A stretch of 64,000 nucleotides of DNA from Lysinibacillus fusiformis (GTDB taxonomy: Bacteria; Bacillota; Bacilli; Bacillales_A; Planococcaceae), in assembly GCF_007362955.1 (NCBI RefSeq), contig NZ_CP041696.1, positions 806,001 through 870,000 on the forward strand, in the 5' to 3' direction. The position numbers and the translations under genes were made by a program. This document shows positions 1 through 8,994 of this stretch, in pieces. The notes below the pieces were generated by a model, which did no database searches, had not been told where the DNA came from, and saw nothing but the letters and a program-made list of their open reading frames with translations. The number at the start of each line of letters is the position of its first letter. The first letter of the stretch is position 1.

Positions 1-706
1 CCGCATCTAGGCAATCAATCGCCCCTTGCACCTTAGGAATCATTCCACCGTAAATATGTCCTTCCTCAATCCATTGTGCTATTAGGGAAGGTGTTACCTC
101 TGTTTGGTATTCATCTTCAATACGAATACCTGCTACATCTGTGACAAGTAACAAGCTATCTGCTTTAACTGCAAGTGCGATTTCACTTGCAACTGTATCG
201 CCGTTAATATTAAGTGCCTGCCCATCTTCATCAGCCCCCACACAAGCAATGACAGGTACAATACCCGCATTCAATAACGCTTCTAAAAGTGCTGTATTCA
301 CCGACTGAATTTCACCGACAAACCCATAAACATCTTTGTCTAAAAAATCCGCTACAATCAATTGATCATCAAAGCCGTTTAAGCCAATTGCCACAATACC
401 TGCAGTTGTCAATTCATGGACTAGTGCAGGATTCACCTTACCGATTAACGTTGACTGTACAATATCAATCGCTGCCTCACTCGTTACACGGATGCCATTT
501 AATGCATGAGATCCTACACCACGTGCAGCAAGTTCGCGATTAATGGCAGGACCGCCACCATGCGTGATGATAAGCTCTACACCGCTATCCTGTAGCTTTT
601 TAAAATTTTCAAAAAACGCTGCATTCAAGCCTTCCAGTGTACTTCCACCAAGCTTAATAACCATGCGCTTACGAGCGGTATGATGCATTGATTTGAACAT
701 AGTCAT
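1..706 (-). CDS. argB: Acetylglutamate kinase (3' part cut by window edge)
   Basis: Phosphorylates N-acetyl-L-glutamate with ATP, the second step of arginine/ornithine synthesis, in the cytoplasm. The frame begins MVIKLGGS, the phosphate-binding glycine motif of the amino-acid kinase family. It continues through ITHGGGPAIN, ALNGIRVT, IGLNGFD, LNINGDTVAS and LLVTDVAGI to GGMIPKV, all in the ArgB order. The C-terminal end lies beyond position 1. Possible ATG starts are at 706, 700, 688 and 664; the conserved domain begins at 664. I extend to 706 because a weak GGGGATG ribosome site precedes it, so the gene would overlap the end of argJ by about 38 bases. It is the last visible gene of argC-argJ-argB. 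Product call is secure, the start is not. Confidence 0.93.
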   Translation of the reverse strand, partial: MTMFKSMHHTARKRMVIKLGGSTLEGLNAAFFENFKKLQDSGVELIITHGGGPAINRELAARGVGSHALNGIRVTSEAAIDIVQSTLIGKVNPALVHELTTAGIVAIGLNGFDDQLIVADFLDKDVYGFVGEIQSVNTALLEALLNAGIVPVIACVGADEDGQALNINGDTVASEIALAVKADSLLLVTDVAGIRIEDEYQTEVTPSLIAQWIEEGHIYGGMIPKVQGAIDCLDA

Positions 707-1901
707 AAGTTAAATCACATCCCCATGCATGCCCCTTGCCTTCTCCAACACCAAGTGACACATAAATTTTTACTTCATGCATTTTCAAAATTTGAATTAA
801 CTCATCTTCTGAGAAAGGAATTGGCTCGCCGTTTTCAACCATAGTTGCCCCACCAATTTGAATCGAAATTTTATCGGGGTCCACTGTTGCACCACTGTAG
901 CCAACCGCTGCAATAATACGACCCCAGTTTGCATCACAACCGAATACTGCCGTTTTCACAAGCGGTGAACCAACAACTGTCTTTGCAATCTTACGCGCTT
1001 CCTCATCAGAAAATGCACCCTCAACTTCAACTTCGATTAGCTTCGTTGCACCCTCACCATCTTTTGCAATCATCTTCGCTAAGTCTTGTGCAACTGTTTT
1101 TAATGTAAAATAGAAGTTTTGCCAATCCGGATGAGCAGTTGTTAAAGATTCATTGCCTGCTAAGCCATTCGCCATCACTACTACCGTATCATTTGTAGAT
1201 GTATCCCCATCAACTGTAATAGCATTAAACGTAAGGTTGGTTATATCAGACAACGCAGCCTGTAATACATCTGATTCAATATTTGCATCTGTCGTTATAA
1301 AGCCAAGCATCGTTGCCATGTTTGGCTCAATCATTCCTGAGCCCTTTGCCACACCAGCAATAATGACCTCTTTACCATCAACTATTGTGCTATAGCTCGT
1401 GTTTTTCATGACCGTATCAGTTGTCATTATTGCCTGCGCAAAATCGATTGCACTTTCAAGATTATCTTGTGGCTCTAGTTGAGCGATACCCTTCTCAATA
1501 GGCTCCATGTTCATAATTTCACCGATAACACCAGTTGAGCAAACGCCAACTAGATTTGCCTCAATCCCTAACTTCCCAGCTGTTAAAACTTGCATTGTTT
1601 GTGCATCCTGCAAGCCTTGCTTACCAGTACAAGCATTTGCATTCCCAGAGTTCACGATCATCGCCTGAATTTTTTTTGTAGTGTAGACTACCTCTTTTGT
1701 TACCTTTAACGGTGCAGCCTGTACTGCATTTGTTGTAAATACACCGGCTACACTTGCTGGCACGTCACTTACTAAAACTGCTAAATCCTTTTTCTTATGC
1801 TTTAGTCCGCAATGCATCCCTGCTGCCTTAAACCCCTTAGGTGATAAGATATTTTTACTTGATAATTTTTTCATGATATTTGTTGATGCTGTTAATGTCA
1901 T
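669..1901 (-). CDS. argJ: Glutamate N-acetyltransferase / amino-acid acetyltransferase ArgJ
   Basis: ArgJ transfers acetyl from N-acetylornithine to glutamate, recycling the acetyl group in cyclic arginine synthesis; bifunctional forms also use acetyl-CoA. The 410-residue length is normal. The self-cleavage and nucleophile site is visible as KGSGMIEPNMATML, with Thr197 the expected N-terminal nucleophile of the beta chain. An oxyanion-hole-like CSTGVIG lies at 121-127. The start has a strong AAGGAGG ribosome site, nine bases upstream of the ATG. It sits 72 bases after argC and runs into argB, so the three genes look like one operon. Whether it is mono- or bifunctional cannot be decided here, since argA is not visible. 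Confidence 0.96.
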   Translation of the reverse strand: MTLTASTNIMKKLSSKNILSPKGFKAAGMHCGLKHKKKDLAVLVSDVPASVAGVFTTNAVQAAPLKVTKEVVYTTKKIQAMIVNSGNANACTGKQGLQDAQTMQVLTAGKLGIEANLVGVCSTGVIGEIMNMEPIEKGIAQLEPQDNLESAIDFAQAIMTTDTVMKNTSYSTIVDGKEVIIAGVAKGSGMIEPNMATMLGFITTDANIESDVLQAALSDITNLTFNAITVDGDTSTNDTVVVMANGLAGNESLTTAHPDWQNFYFTLKTVAQDLAKMIAKDGEGATKLIEVEVEGAFSDEEARKIAKTVVGSPLVKTAVFGCDANWGRIIAAVGYSGATVDPDKISIQIGGATMVENGEPIPFSEDELIQILKMHEVKIYVSLGVGEGKGHAWGCDLTYDYVQINASYRS

Positions 1902-1973
1902 AATGAAATTCCTCCTTAGGTTGTACGAAATATGAGATTACAGAAGCACACAGACTTCTGCATGCTATTACAT

Positions 1974-3008
1974 TTAAATAAAGAACGGCACAACATCTAG
2001 TCCAGTCGTTTGCGGTAAGTCAAACTGAACGTTCATATTTTGAATCGCTTGGCCTGCTGCCCCCTTGACTAAATTGTCAATTACGCCAACTATTGTGGCA
2101 CGTCTTGTACGACTATCAATCTTCACGAAAATATCGCAATAGTTCGAACCCCTCACCCGATTCGTGGCAAGGGTATTTACATCCGTCACAATTCGTACAA
2201 ATGGATGCTTTTCGTATGTAGCCTGTAAGCAAGCTACTAAATGACTCTCAGTTACATCCGGCATTACAGGTGCATATGCTGTCGATAAAATACCACGCGT
2301 CATAGGCACTAAATGTGTATTAAAGGAAATTGCCGTATCAACACCAGCAAACATTGAGATGGCCTGTTCAATCTCTGGAATATGTTGATGTGAGTTTGTT
2401 TTATAAATGGAGAAGCTTTCATTTGCTTCACTAAAATGGGTCGTTTGTGATGGCTTATTACCAGCACCTGAAATACCACTCTTCGCATCAATGACTAGAA
2501 AACTTGGATCAATCAATTTTTCTTTAAGTAATGGTAATAGCGAAAGCAGGACTGCGGTTGGATAACAGCCTGGATTTGCAATAAGAGATGCATTTTTCAC
2601 ATTGTCTGCATTCCACTCTGTTAAACCATAAACACTTTGCTCAATGATTTTTAGCGGTGCAGCTTTTTTATCGTACCACGCCTCATAGCTAGCTGGATCT
2701 TTTAACCGGTAATCACCTGACAAGTCAATTAACTTTGGACCTTTTCCTACTAATGGCGGCAATAGCTCACTTGTCACCCCAGAAGGTGTACTTGTAAAAA
2801 CAACATCAAATTTCTCTAATGTCTCATAATCAATTTTTTGCAATGGCTTATCAGCAATATTAACTAAGTGTCCAAACTTCGAAGAAAATACAACACCTTC
2901 CTCTGAGGATGTAAATAAATCAATTTGCTCCACTGCCTGATGATTATGTAAAAAGCGAATTAACTCTAATCCACCGTATCCTGTTGCACCAACAATTCCT
3001 ACTTTCAC
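1974..3008 (-). CDS. argC: N-acetyl-gamma-glutamyl-phosphate reductase
   Basis: Reduces N-acetylglutamyl phosphate with NADPH, the third step of arginine synthesis. The N-terminus VKVGIVGATGYGG is the Rossmann dinucleotide motif. The catalytic cysteine is in LIANPGCYPTA (about Cys148). The frame is open to a GTG at 3017, but AGAGGTG at 3021-3015 overlaps that codon and sits six bases before a second GTG at 3008. The 3008 start gives 344 residues and matches the short N-terminus usual for ArgC. First gene of the arg operon, with a sigma-A promoter about 30 bases upstream and an ARG-box-like site next to it, suggesting ArgR/AhrC repression. Confidence 0.95.
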   Translation of the reverse strand: MKVGIVGATGYGGLELIRFLHNHQAVEQIDLFTSSEEGVVFSSKFGHLVNIADKPLQKIDYETLEKFDVVFTSTPSGVTSELLPPLVGKGPKLIDLSGDYRLKDPASYEAWYDKKAAPLKIIEQSVYGLTEWNADNVKNASLIANPGCYPTAVLLSLLPLLKEKLIDPSFLVIDAKSGISGAGNKPSQTTHFSEANESFSIYKTNSHQHIPEIEQAISMFAGVDTAISFNTHLVPMTRGILSTAYAPVMPDVTESHLVACLQATYEKHPFVRIVTDVNTLATNRVRGSNYCDIFVKIDSRTRRATIVGVIDNLVKGAAGQAIQNMNVQFDLPQTTGLDVVPFFI

Positions 3009-3037
3009 TGCACTCACCTCTGAAATAAGTTAAAAAC

Positions 3038-3066
3038 AGTATACGTCTGTATAATTATTAAGTCAA
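3038..3066 (-). promoter_or_regulatory. Sigma-A promoter of argCJB
   Basis: On the minus strand TTGACT (3066-3061) and TATACT (3043-3038) are separated by exactly 17 bases, upstream of the argC ribosome site. The spacer and -10 also hold the inverted repeat TATAC-AGAC-GTATA, which may be an operator. Confidence 0.75.
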
Positions 3067-3067
3067 C

Positions 3068-3081
3068 TGAATTTTTATTTA
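3068..3081. promoter_or_regulatory. ARG-box-like operator
   Basis: TGAATTTTTATTTA matches the bacterial ARG-box half TGAATWWWWATTCA at 12 of 14 positions and abuts the -35 of the argC promoter. It is a plausible ArgR/AhrC site; binding is inferred. Confidence 0.5.
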
Positions 3082-3147
3082 TTACTAGTATTTTCTTAAT
3101 ACTCTGTTAGAAGTGCATTATCTTCCTACTTACTATCGCGAATTCAG

Positions 3148-3195
3148 AAAAAAGAAGGCGAGAACTCCTTCGCTAACCGAATGAATTCCCGCCTT
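3148..3195 (-). terminator. Rho-independent terminator after acsA
   Basis: Minus strand AAGGCGGGAATTC pairs with GAGTTCTCGCCTT (two G-T pairs) across a short loop and is followed by C and six T. It separates acsA from argC. Confidence 0.8.
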
Positions 3196-3272
3196 ATCTT
3201 TATGCACTATATGAATAAAAATCACTTACGCTACAGCACGTCCAAATTTTGAATTATGCTCTAGTGATCATA

Positions 3273-5000
3273 TTAATCTTCCATAGTAGAAAGATCGCCT
3301 GTTGGTAAATTTAGCTCCCATGCTTTTAACACCCGACGCATAATTTTACCACTTCGTGTTTTTGGAAGCTTCTCCTTAAATTCAATTTCACGTGGTGCTG
3401 CGTGAGCTGACAAACCTTTCTTGACAAAATCACGAATATCCTCAATCAGAGCATCCGATGGCACAACACCTTCACGTAAAGATACGAATGCCTTAATAAT
3501 CTCTCCACGGACTGGGTCTGGCTTACCGATAACCCCTGCCTCTATTACATCTGGATGCTCCAGGAGTTTGCTTTCCACCTCAAATGGTCCAACACGCTCT
3601 CCAGCTGTCATAATAACATCATCAACACGTCCCTGGAACCAGAAGTACCCTTCATCATCCATGTAAGCAGAATCACCTGACACATACCACTGACCTTTTA
3701 AGAAGTATGATTCATAACGCTCTGGATTCCCCCAAATTTGACGCATCATAGCTGGCCAACCGCGACGCACTGCTAAGTTCCCCATCGTAAAGGGTGGTAC
3801 TTCATCACCTGCATCATCCACAATTGTTGCGTGTATACCTGGTAGCGGTTTTCCCATCGAACCTGGCTTGATATCCATACTTGGATAATTACAAATCATA
3901 TGTGCGCCCGTTTCTGTCATCCACCATGTATCATGAATGCGATGCCCTAATTCTTCGTAACCCCAGCGAATAACCTCAGGATTCAGAGGTTCGCCGACTG
4001 ATAATATATGTCGAAGGGAAGATAAATCATAGCTTTCTTGCACGCCTCTACCAGCACCCATTAACATACGGAAAGCGGTTGGTGCGCTATACCAAACAGA
4101 TACGCTATAGTCCTCAATTGCCTGATACCAAGCCTGTGGTGAGAATCTTCCTCCTACGATCAACATCGTAATACCATTTAACCACGGCCCGAAAATACCA
4201 TAAGATGTACCTGTTACCCAACCTGGATCAGCCGTACACCAGTAAATATCATCCTCACGTAAATCAAGCACCCATTGTGTCGATTGATATTGCTGGAGCA
4301 TTGCATTATGTACATGCAATACGCCTTTCGGTGCACCAGTCGATCCAGATGTATAATGTAATATCATCCCATCCTCACGGTCTACCCATTCAATATCAAA
4401 GTGAGAGGACGCCTCTTTCAAGCGTTTATTGAAATCTAAAATTTGTGCTGTTTCCTCAATATCTGTACCCACTAAAAATACGTGCTGTAAATTTGGTAAC
4501 TTATTTAAAGGTACACGTTCAAGCAACTCTGGCGTTGTTACTAATACTTTCGCATCACTATCGGAAAGTCGATCATATACCGCCCCCTCCATAAACGCTT
4601 CGAAAAGCGGTCCAACAATAACACCCATTTTTAATGCGCCTAATAATGTGAAATAGAGCTCCGGAGAACGTGGCATAAAAATAAATAAGCGGTCCCCTTT
4701 TTCTAAATTTGTCGCAGATTTTAATACATTAGCAGCCTTGTTCGTAAGCTTTTTCATTTCATTGAAAGAAAATGCTTCTTTACGCTTCCCATCATTGTAA
4801 TAAAGTGCTACTTTGTTTTTGCGAAAGGTCTCCGTATGACGATCAATTGCTTCATAAGCCATATTTACTCGACCTGTTTCATACCAGCTAAATGCCTTTT
4901 CTGTTTCTGTCCAATCATGTATTGCTTTTGCTTCCTCATAATCAGGCAAATTATACTGCAGTGGTAAAGCTTTCAATTTCTCCATCGTTTTCATCCCCAT
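3273..5000 (-). CDS. acsA: Acetyl-CoA synthetase
   Basis: Activates acetate to acetyl-CoA through acetyl-AMP, allowing growth on acetate and overflow recovery. The 575 residues show the adenylate-forming order: ATP loop YTSGSTGAPKGVLHVH, WWMTETG, YVSGDSAYMD, and the C-terminal PKTRSGKIMRR. The lysine in SGK is 23 residues from the C-terminus, the same distance as Lys549 of B. subtilis AcsA, the residue acetylated by AcuA. The divergent neighbours acuABC encode that acetylation system. Start ATG at 5000 follows AAGGGG by seven bases. It has its own terminator and a long upstream region holding two related palindromes. Confidence 0.96.
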   Translation of the reverse strand: MGMKTMEKLKALPLQYNLPDYEEAKAIHDWTETEKAFSWYETGRVNMAYEAIDRHTETFRKNKVALYYNDGKRKEAFSFNEMKKLTNKAANVLKSATNLEKGDRLFIFMPRSPELYFTLLGALKMGVIVGPLFEAFMEGAVYDRLSDSDAKVLVTTPELLERVPLNKLPNLQHVFLVGTDIEETAQILDFNKRLKEASSHFDIEWVDREDGMILHYTSGSTGAPKGVLHVHNAMLQQYQSTQWVLDLREDDIYWCTADPGWVTGTSYGIFGPWLNGITMLIVGGRFSPQAWYQAIEDYSVSVWYSAPTAFRMLMGAGRGVQESYDLSSLRHILSVGEPLNPEVIRWGYEELGHRIHDTWWMTETGAHMICNYPSMDIKPGSMGKPLPGIHATIVDDAGDEVPPFTMGNLAVRRGWPAMMRQIWGNPERYESYFLKGQWYVSGDSAYMDDEGYFWFQGRVDDVIMTAGERVGPFEVESKLLEHPDVIEAGVIGKPDPVRGEIIKAFVSLREGVVPSDALIEDIRDFVKKGLSAHAAPREIEFKEKLPKTRSGKIMRRVLKAWELNLPTGDLSTMED

Positions 5001-5121
5001 GAAATTACCCCTTTCTTTGCTTTCGCTTTAGTACATTAGTTTGCAAATTTTAAATCGATTTCCTTACGATATTCCCCCTTAAAATTCGCTACCTTCTCCA
5101 AAGAAAAATACATTACGTAGC

Positions 5122-5139
5122 AATTGTTATATAACAATT
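5122..5139. promoter_or_regulatory. Palindrome 1 in the acsA/acuA divergent region
   Basis: AATTGTTATATAACAATT is a perfect 18-base palindrome, flanked by CATTA to the left and AATG to the right. It shares the core TGTTAWATAACA with a second palindrome 59 bases away, centre to centre. It looks like one of a pair of operator sites; the binding protein is unknown. Confidence 0.5.
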
Positions 5140-5182
5140 AATGTAGAAAAAACCCAATGAATGCTTATTAATCAACGTTCAT

Positions 5183-5196
5183 CTGTTAAATAACAG
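5183..5196. promoter_or_regulatory. Palindrome 2 in the acsA/acuA divergent region
   Basis: CTGTTAAATAACAG has perfect six-base arms around AA and the same core as the palindrome at 5122-5139. The same regulator may bind both. Confidence 0.5.
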
Positions 5197-5309
5197 TTGC
5201 AATATAAATCTATTTTACACGAATTCACCAATAATGTCTCAATATTTTTATTTTTCCGAAAACGCAGTTATAATTTACAAAAATAAGCGTTTTTACGCGA
5301 GAAATCAGC

Positions 5310-5315
5310 TATAAT
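5310..5315 (+). promoter_or_regulatory. Likely -10 box of acuABC
   Basis: A consensus TATAAT lies about 29 bases before the acuA ATG. No good -35 is present at 16-18 bases, so the promoter may depend on an activator or be weak. Confidence 0.4.
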
Positions 5316-5343
5316 GGAATTATTAAACTCAGGTGGTGTAATT

Positions 5344-5976
5344 ATGGAACATAAAAAAACTTTTTTTTCTGTTACAAAGGAAACAAAGCATGGTACTGTG
5401 TACGTGGAAGGACCTGTTCCTCCAGAAAAATTAGCTACATATTCATTCCACGAAGGCTTGGTTGCCTTTAGACCTCCAAAGCAACAACAGCAAGCCATTA
5501 TTGAAATTGCGGGACTTCCTGAAGGTCGAATTATTATTATTCGCAATGAAGATATTATCGTAGGTTATGTTACCTATCTGTACCCCGATCCACTTGAACG
5601 TTGGGCAGAAGACCAAATTGATAATATGATTGAGCTAGGGGCTATCGAAGTAATCCCAGCCTATCGTGGAACAGGTACTGGTAAAACCTTGTTAGCCGTG
5701 TCCTTCATGGGAGATGAAATGGAGGACTATCTCGTTATTACAACTGAATATTATTGGCATTGGGATTTAAAAGGTACTGGGTTAAATGTATGGGATTATC
5801 GCAAAATGATGGAGCGAATGATGAGCTCCGCTGGCTTCGAATATTTCGCTACAGATGATCCTGAAATCACATCCCATCCAGCTAACTGCCTCATGGCACG
5901 AGAGGGAAAACGTGTGCCACCCGAGACAATGGAAAGATTTGATAGACTTCGTTTTAAAAATCGCTTCATGTATTAA
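5344..5976 (+). CDS. acuA: Protein acetyltransferase AcuA (GNAT)
   Basis: In B. subtilis AcuA acetylates and inactivates AcsA on its active-site lysine. This protein matches AcuA along its whole length: FHEGLVAFRPP, GRIIIIRNEDIIVGYVTYLYPDPLERW, LGAIEVIPAYRGTGTGKTLL (the GNAT acetyl-CoA loop), TTEYYWHWDLKGTGLNVW and the C-terminal FDRLRFKNRFMY. The frame is open to 5314, but ATG 5344 follows CAGGTGGTG and gives 210 residues, the B. subtilis length, starting MEHKK as in that protein. It is first of acuA-acuB-acuC, 23 bases from acuB, and transcribed away from its target acsA. Confidence 0.95.
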   Translation: MEHKKTFFSVTKETKHGTVYVEGPVPPEKLATYSFHEGLVAFRPPKQQQQAIIEIAGLPEGRIIIIRNEDIIVGYVTYLYPDPLERWAEDQIDNMIELGAIEVIPAYRGTGTGKTLLAVSFMGDEMEDYLVITTEYYWHWDLKGTGLNVWDYRKMMERMMSSAGFEYFATDDPEITSHPANCLMAREGKRVPPETMERFDRLRFKNRFMY

Positions 5977-5999
5977 AACCACACAAAGGGGATGCGTAT

Positions 6000-6647
6000 A
6001 TGATTGTTGAAGAAATTATGAATGAAGAGCCGTACACATTAGCTCCTACAAACACTGTGCTCGAAGCACTGAAATTGATGCGTGAAAAAAAAGTACGGCA
6101 TTTACCTGTCGTAGATGAAGACCACCATGTTCTTGGCGTTATAACTGAGAGGGATATTAAAGAGGCCTTACCTTCCTCTTTGCAGGACGAACCAAACTCA
6201 GCAGTTTTCAATGCCGCTGTTGAAGAAATCATGGTGAAAAACCCACTCGTTGGCCACCCGCTTGATTTTGTAGAAGAGGTCGCACTCACTTTTTATGAAT
6301 CCAAGGTAGGTTGTTTACCAATTGTCTCAGGTGGAAAATTAGTCGGCATCGTGACAACTACTGATTTGCTCTATACATACATCGAGCTAACTGGTGCCAC
6401 TGAGCCAGGTTCCAAAATCGAAATACGAGTATCTGATACACCCGGTATATTGTTTGAAATCACTAAAATTTTCAATGCACACCATGCAAACGTCCAAAGC
6501 GTCTTAGTTTATCCTGATTCTGAAAATACTCAAAATAAAATTTTAAGCGTCCGAGTAAAAACACTAAATCCATTAGCTATGATTGAAGATCTTCGTAAAA
6601 AGGGCTTCGATGTCCTATGGCCTAATTTACCAGGTGTTTCATTATAA
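6000..6647 (+). CDS. acuB: AcuB, CBS-pair and ACT domain protein
   Basis: AcuB of the acuABC operon has an unsettled biochemical role; it is presumed to sense adenylates or amino acids for acetate control. Two CBS domains fill about residues 1-135 (motifs VLEALKLMREKKVRHLPVVD and GVITERDI, then VGCLPIVSGGKLVGIVTTTDLL). An ACT-like domain follows at about 140-215 (IEIRVSDTPGILFEITKIF). AAAGGGGATG precedes the ATG. Its stop overlaps the acuC start by one base (TAATG), so translation is coupled. Confidence 0.93.
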   Translation: MIVEEIMNEEPYTLAPTNTVLEALKLMREKKVRHLPVVDEDHHVLGVITERDIKEALPSSLQDEPNSAVFNAAVEEIMVKNPLVGHPLDFVEEVALTFYESKVGCLPIVSGGKLVGIVTTTDLLYTYIELTGATEPGSKIEIRVSDTPGILFEITKIFNAHHANVQSVLVYPDSENTQNKILSVRVKTLNPLAMIEDLRKKGFDVLWPNLPGVSL

Positions 6648-7807
6648 TGAAAAAGGCCGTATTTGTTTATTCGCCTGAACAACTCGGATATAAATTTTCA
6701 GATACACATCCTTTCAATCATAAACGTTTGACGCTAACAATGGATTTACTAAAAAATATCGACGCTCTCAAAGATATAGATATTGTGCCAGCACGTGTCG
6801 CAACAGAAGAAGAACTCTTACTTGCACATGATCCTAAATACATTGATATTGTTAAAAGAGCCGGACATGGCGAGCTTACTGAGGCACAAGGTGAAAGCTA
6901 TGGCATCGGTACAGAGGATACACCTATTTTTAAAAATATGCATGAAGCAAGTGCACAACTTGTCGGTGGGACATTAACAGCTGTCGATTATGTCATGGAA
7001 GGAAAATCTGAGCATGCCCTAAACCTCGGTGGAGGTCTACATCATGGCTTCCGTGGGCGCGCTTCGGGTTTTTGTATTTATAATGATAGTACAGTAGCTA
7101 TTCGTTATTTACAGGAAAAATACAAGGCCCGTGTGCTATATGTAGATACCGATGCCCATCACGGAGACGGCGTACAATGGAGTTTTTATGAGGATCCTGA
7201 TGTTTGTACTTTATCGATACATGAAACGGGACGCTACCTATTCCCAGGGACAGGGAATATTACCGAACGTGGCAATGGCCAAGGTTATGGTACATCTTTC
7301 AACTTTCCAATTGATGCATTTACTGAAGATGAAAGTTTCTTAGATATATATGAAAAAGCTATGCGTGAAGTCTTTGAGTTTTTCAAACCAGATGTAGTCT
7401 TAACACAAAATGGGGCAGATGCACATTACTTTGATCCTTTGACACATTTATATGGTACTATGAATATTTATAAAGAAATTCCGAAGCTTGCTCATAAATT
7501 AGCACATGAATATTGTGGAGGAAAATGGATTGCTGTCGGTGGCGGTGGTTACGATATTTGGCGCGTTGTTCCAAGAGCATGGTCTATGCTATGGTTGGAA
7601 ATGACAGATCAAGAAATGCCTGCAGGTGCTCTGCCTCAGGCTTGGTTAGACCGCTGGCAGCCCGAAGCACCAGTGCCCTTTATTCCAACGTGGGAGGATC
7701 CAATCCCTCTCTATGAGCCAATTCCACGAAAGGCCGAAATCGAGGAAAAGAATGCACAAATGTTAGACAAAGCGTTACACATTATACGCATTGAAAAACG
7801 TGTTTAA
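6647..7807 (+). CDS. acuC: Protein deacetylase AcuC (class I HDAC-like)
   Basis: Removes acetyl groups from AcsA, restoring acetyl-CoA synthetase activity. The 386 residues carry the histone-deacetylase/arginase-like signature: LNLGGGLHHGF (paired active-site histidines), YVDTDAHHGDGVQ (zinc ligands Asp and His) and NGADAHYFDPL (second zinc Asp). GGGGYD follows near the C-terminus, the usual binding-site glycines. Translation starts on the last base of the acuB stop. With AcuA it forms a reversible switch on AcsA encoded next door. A compact terminator follows. Confidence 0.95.
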   Translation: MKKAVFVYSPEQLGYKFSDTHPFNHKRLTLTMDLLKNIDALKDIDIVPARVATEEELLLAHDPKYIDIVKRAGHGELTEAQGESYGIGTEDTPIFKNMHEASAQLVGGTLTAVDYVMEGKSEHALNLGGGLHHGFRGRASGFCIYNDSTVAIRYLQEKYKARVLYVDTDAHHGDGVQWSFYEDPDVCTLSIHETGRYLFPGTGNITERGNGQGYGTSFNFPIDAFTEDESFLDIYEKAMREVFEFFKPDVVLTQNGADAHYFDPLTHLYGTMNIYKEIPKLAHKLAHEYCGGKWIAVGGGGYDIWRVVPRAWSMLWLEMTDQEMPAGALPQAWLDRWQPEAPVPFIPTWEDPIPLYEPIPRKAEIEEKNAQMLDKALHIIRIEKRV

Positions 7808-7813
7808 AAAGTT

Positions 7814-7842
7814 AAGCCTCATGATTATCGTGAGGCTTTTTT
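7814..7842 (+). terminator. Terminator of acuABC
   Basis: AAGCCTCA and TGAGGCTT form a stem with a nine-base loop, followed by a T run ending at 7842. Confidence 0.8.
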
Positions 7843-7911
7843 CATGTTAGCAGTGATTGTGTTCTATCCGTCACTTTCAATGTTCTATCCGCCCCATCTA
7901 TCCATATCAAA

Positions 7912-7952
7912 AAAACACACGTAAATCATTAAATAGGATTTACGTGTGTTTT
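7912..7952 (-). terminator. Terminator of ccpA
   Basis: AACACACGTAAATC at 7914-7927 pairs perfectly with GATTTACGTGTGTT at 7937-7950. On the minus strand a T run follows, just past the ccpA stop. Confidence 0.8.
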
Positions 7953-7956
7953 ATAA

Positions 7957-8961
7957 TTATTGACTTTTTACAGATTGTCGCTGTTCAATACGATACGGTA
8001 AAATAACGGCTTCATTCTCAACAGGTTCTTTGTTCATTAATTTTGTCAGTAGACGCATTGCAACAGCGCCAATATCGTATAGTGGCAATGCTACACTAGT
8101 TAGTTGCGGACGCACCATACGTGCTAGCTTTGAGTTTTCAAAACTGATGACCTCTATATCATCTGGAACACTTTTACCTGCGTCCTGAGCACCGTGAATC
8201 AATCCAATTGCTAGTTCATCGCTACCTGCAAAATAAGCTGTTGGGGGATTTTCAAGGGAAGATAATGTTTCCCAAGCCTCTAAGCCTGTATCATAACTAG
8301 ACTCATCACCAACAATAAGTGATTCGTCTATAGTTAAACCTGCATTTTGTAGTGCTTTTTTATAGGCTTCAAGCTTGTATTTGCTGTTAATCGTATAAGT
8401 AAGTGGCCCTGTTACAAAACCAATTCTTGTGTGGCCATTTTTTATCAGTAACGTAATGGCCTCATTAGCCGCCTGGAAATAATCAATATTTACAGTTGCA
8501 ATTGTTTGCGACTCATCTACTGAACCTGCAAGTACAATCGGCACAGGTGAATGATCCATCGACAGTCGCATTTTTTCAGTTACTTCATCACTCATCATTA
8601 CAATACCGTCCACTTGTTTACCTAGCATTGTATCCAGCAGTTGTAATTCTTTATCTTCATTTTGATCTGAGTTGGCTAGAATAATATTGTAACGATACAT
8701 TGTCGCTATATCCTCCACGCCACGTGCCAGTTCCGCATAAACATTATTTGCAATATCCGGGATAATCACGCCAACTGTTGTTGTTTTCTTACTTGCCAAA
8801 CCACGCGCTACAGCGTTCGGACGATATTCTAATCGTTCAATTACTTCTAAAACTTTTTTTCGTGTTGCCGGTTTTACATTTTGGTTACCGTTGACTACAC
8901 GAGAAACTGTTGCCATGGAAACACTTGCTTCACGGGCAACATCATAAATTGTAACAGTCAT
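7957..8961 (-). CDS. ccpA: Catabolite control protein A
   Basis: LacI/GalR regulator that binds cre sites together with HPr-Ser-P and sets carbon catabolite repression and activation. Residues 1-60 hold the helix-turn-helix and hinge ([20 protein letters not shown], then [23 protein letters not shown]). The periplasmic-binding-like core follows, with the very conserved [18 protein letters not shown] and [13 protein letters not shown], and it ends [18 protein letters not shown]. Length (334) and sequence match B. subtilis CcpA rather than other LacI members. It lies between aroA(G) and acuC as in Bacillus, but the motPS pair found there in B. subtilis is missing. A sigma-A promoter lies about 34-63 bases upstream. 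Confidence 0.95.
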   Translation of the reverse strand: MTVTIYDVAREASVSMATVSRVVNGNQNVKPATRKKVLEVIERLEYRPNAVARGLASKKTTTVGVIIPDIANNVYAELARGVEDIATMYRYNIILANSDQNEDKELQLLDTMLGKQVDGIVMMSDEVTEKMRLSMDHSPVPIVLAGSVDESQTIATVNIDYFQAANEAITLLIKNGHTRIGFVTGPLTYTINSKYKLEAYKKALQNAGLTIDESLIVGDESSYDTGLEAWETLSSLENPPTAYFAGSDELAIGLIHGAQDAGKSVPDDIEVISFENSKLARMVRPQLTSVALPLYDIGAVAMRLLTKLMNKEPVENEAVILPYRIEQRQSVKSQ

Positions 8962-8994
8962 CGTACGTGCCTCCCTTTTTCCTTATATAGCCTT

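Noticed and set aside
4205-4656. Antisense open frames inside acsA
   Set aside because: Shadows of a conserved gene; low-complexity translations and no start signals.
5287-5300. cre-like sites (AAGCGTTTTT and similar) near acsA/acuA
   Set aside because: Every candidate has three or more mismatches to the cre consensus. CcpA control is likely from biology but is not supported by a good site here.
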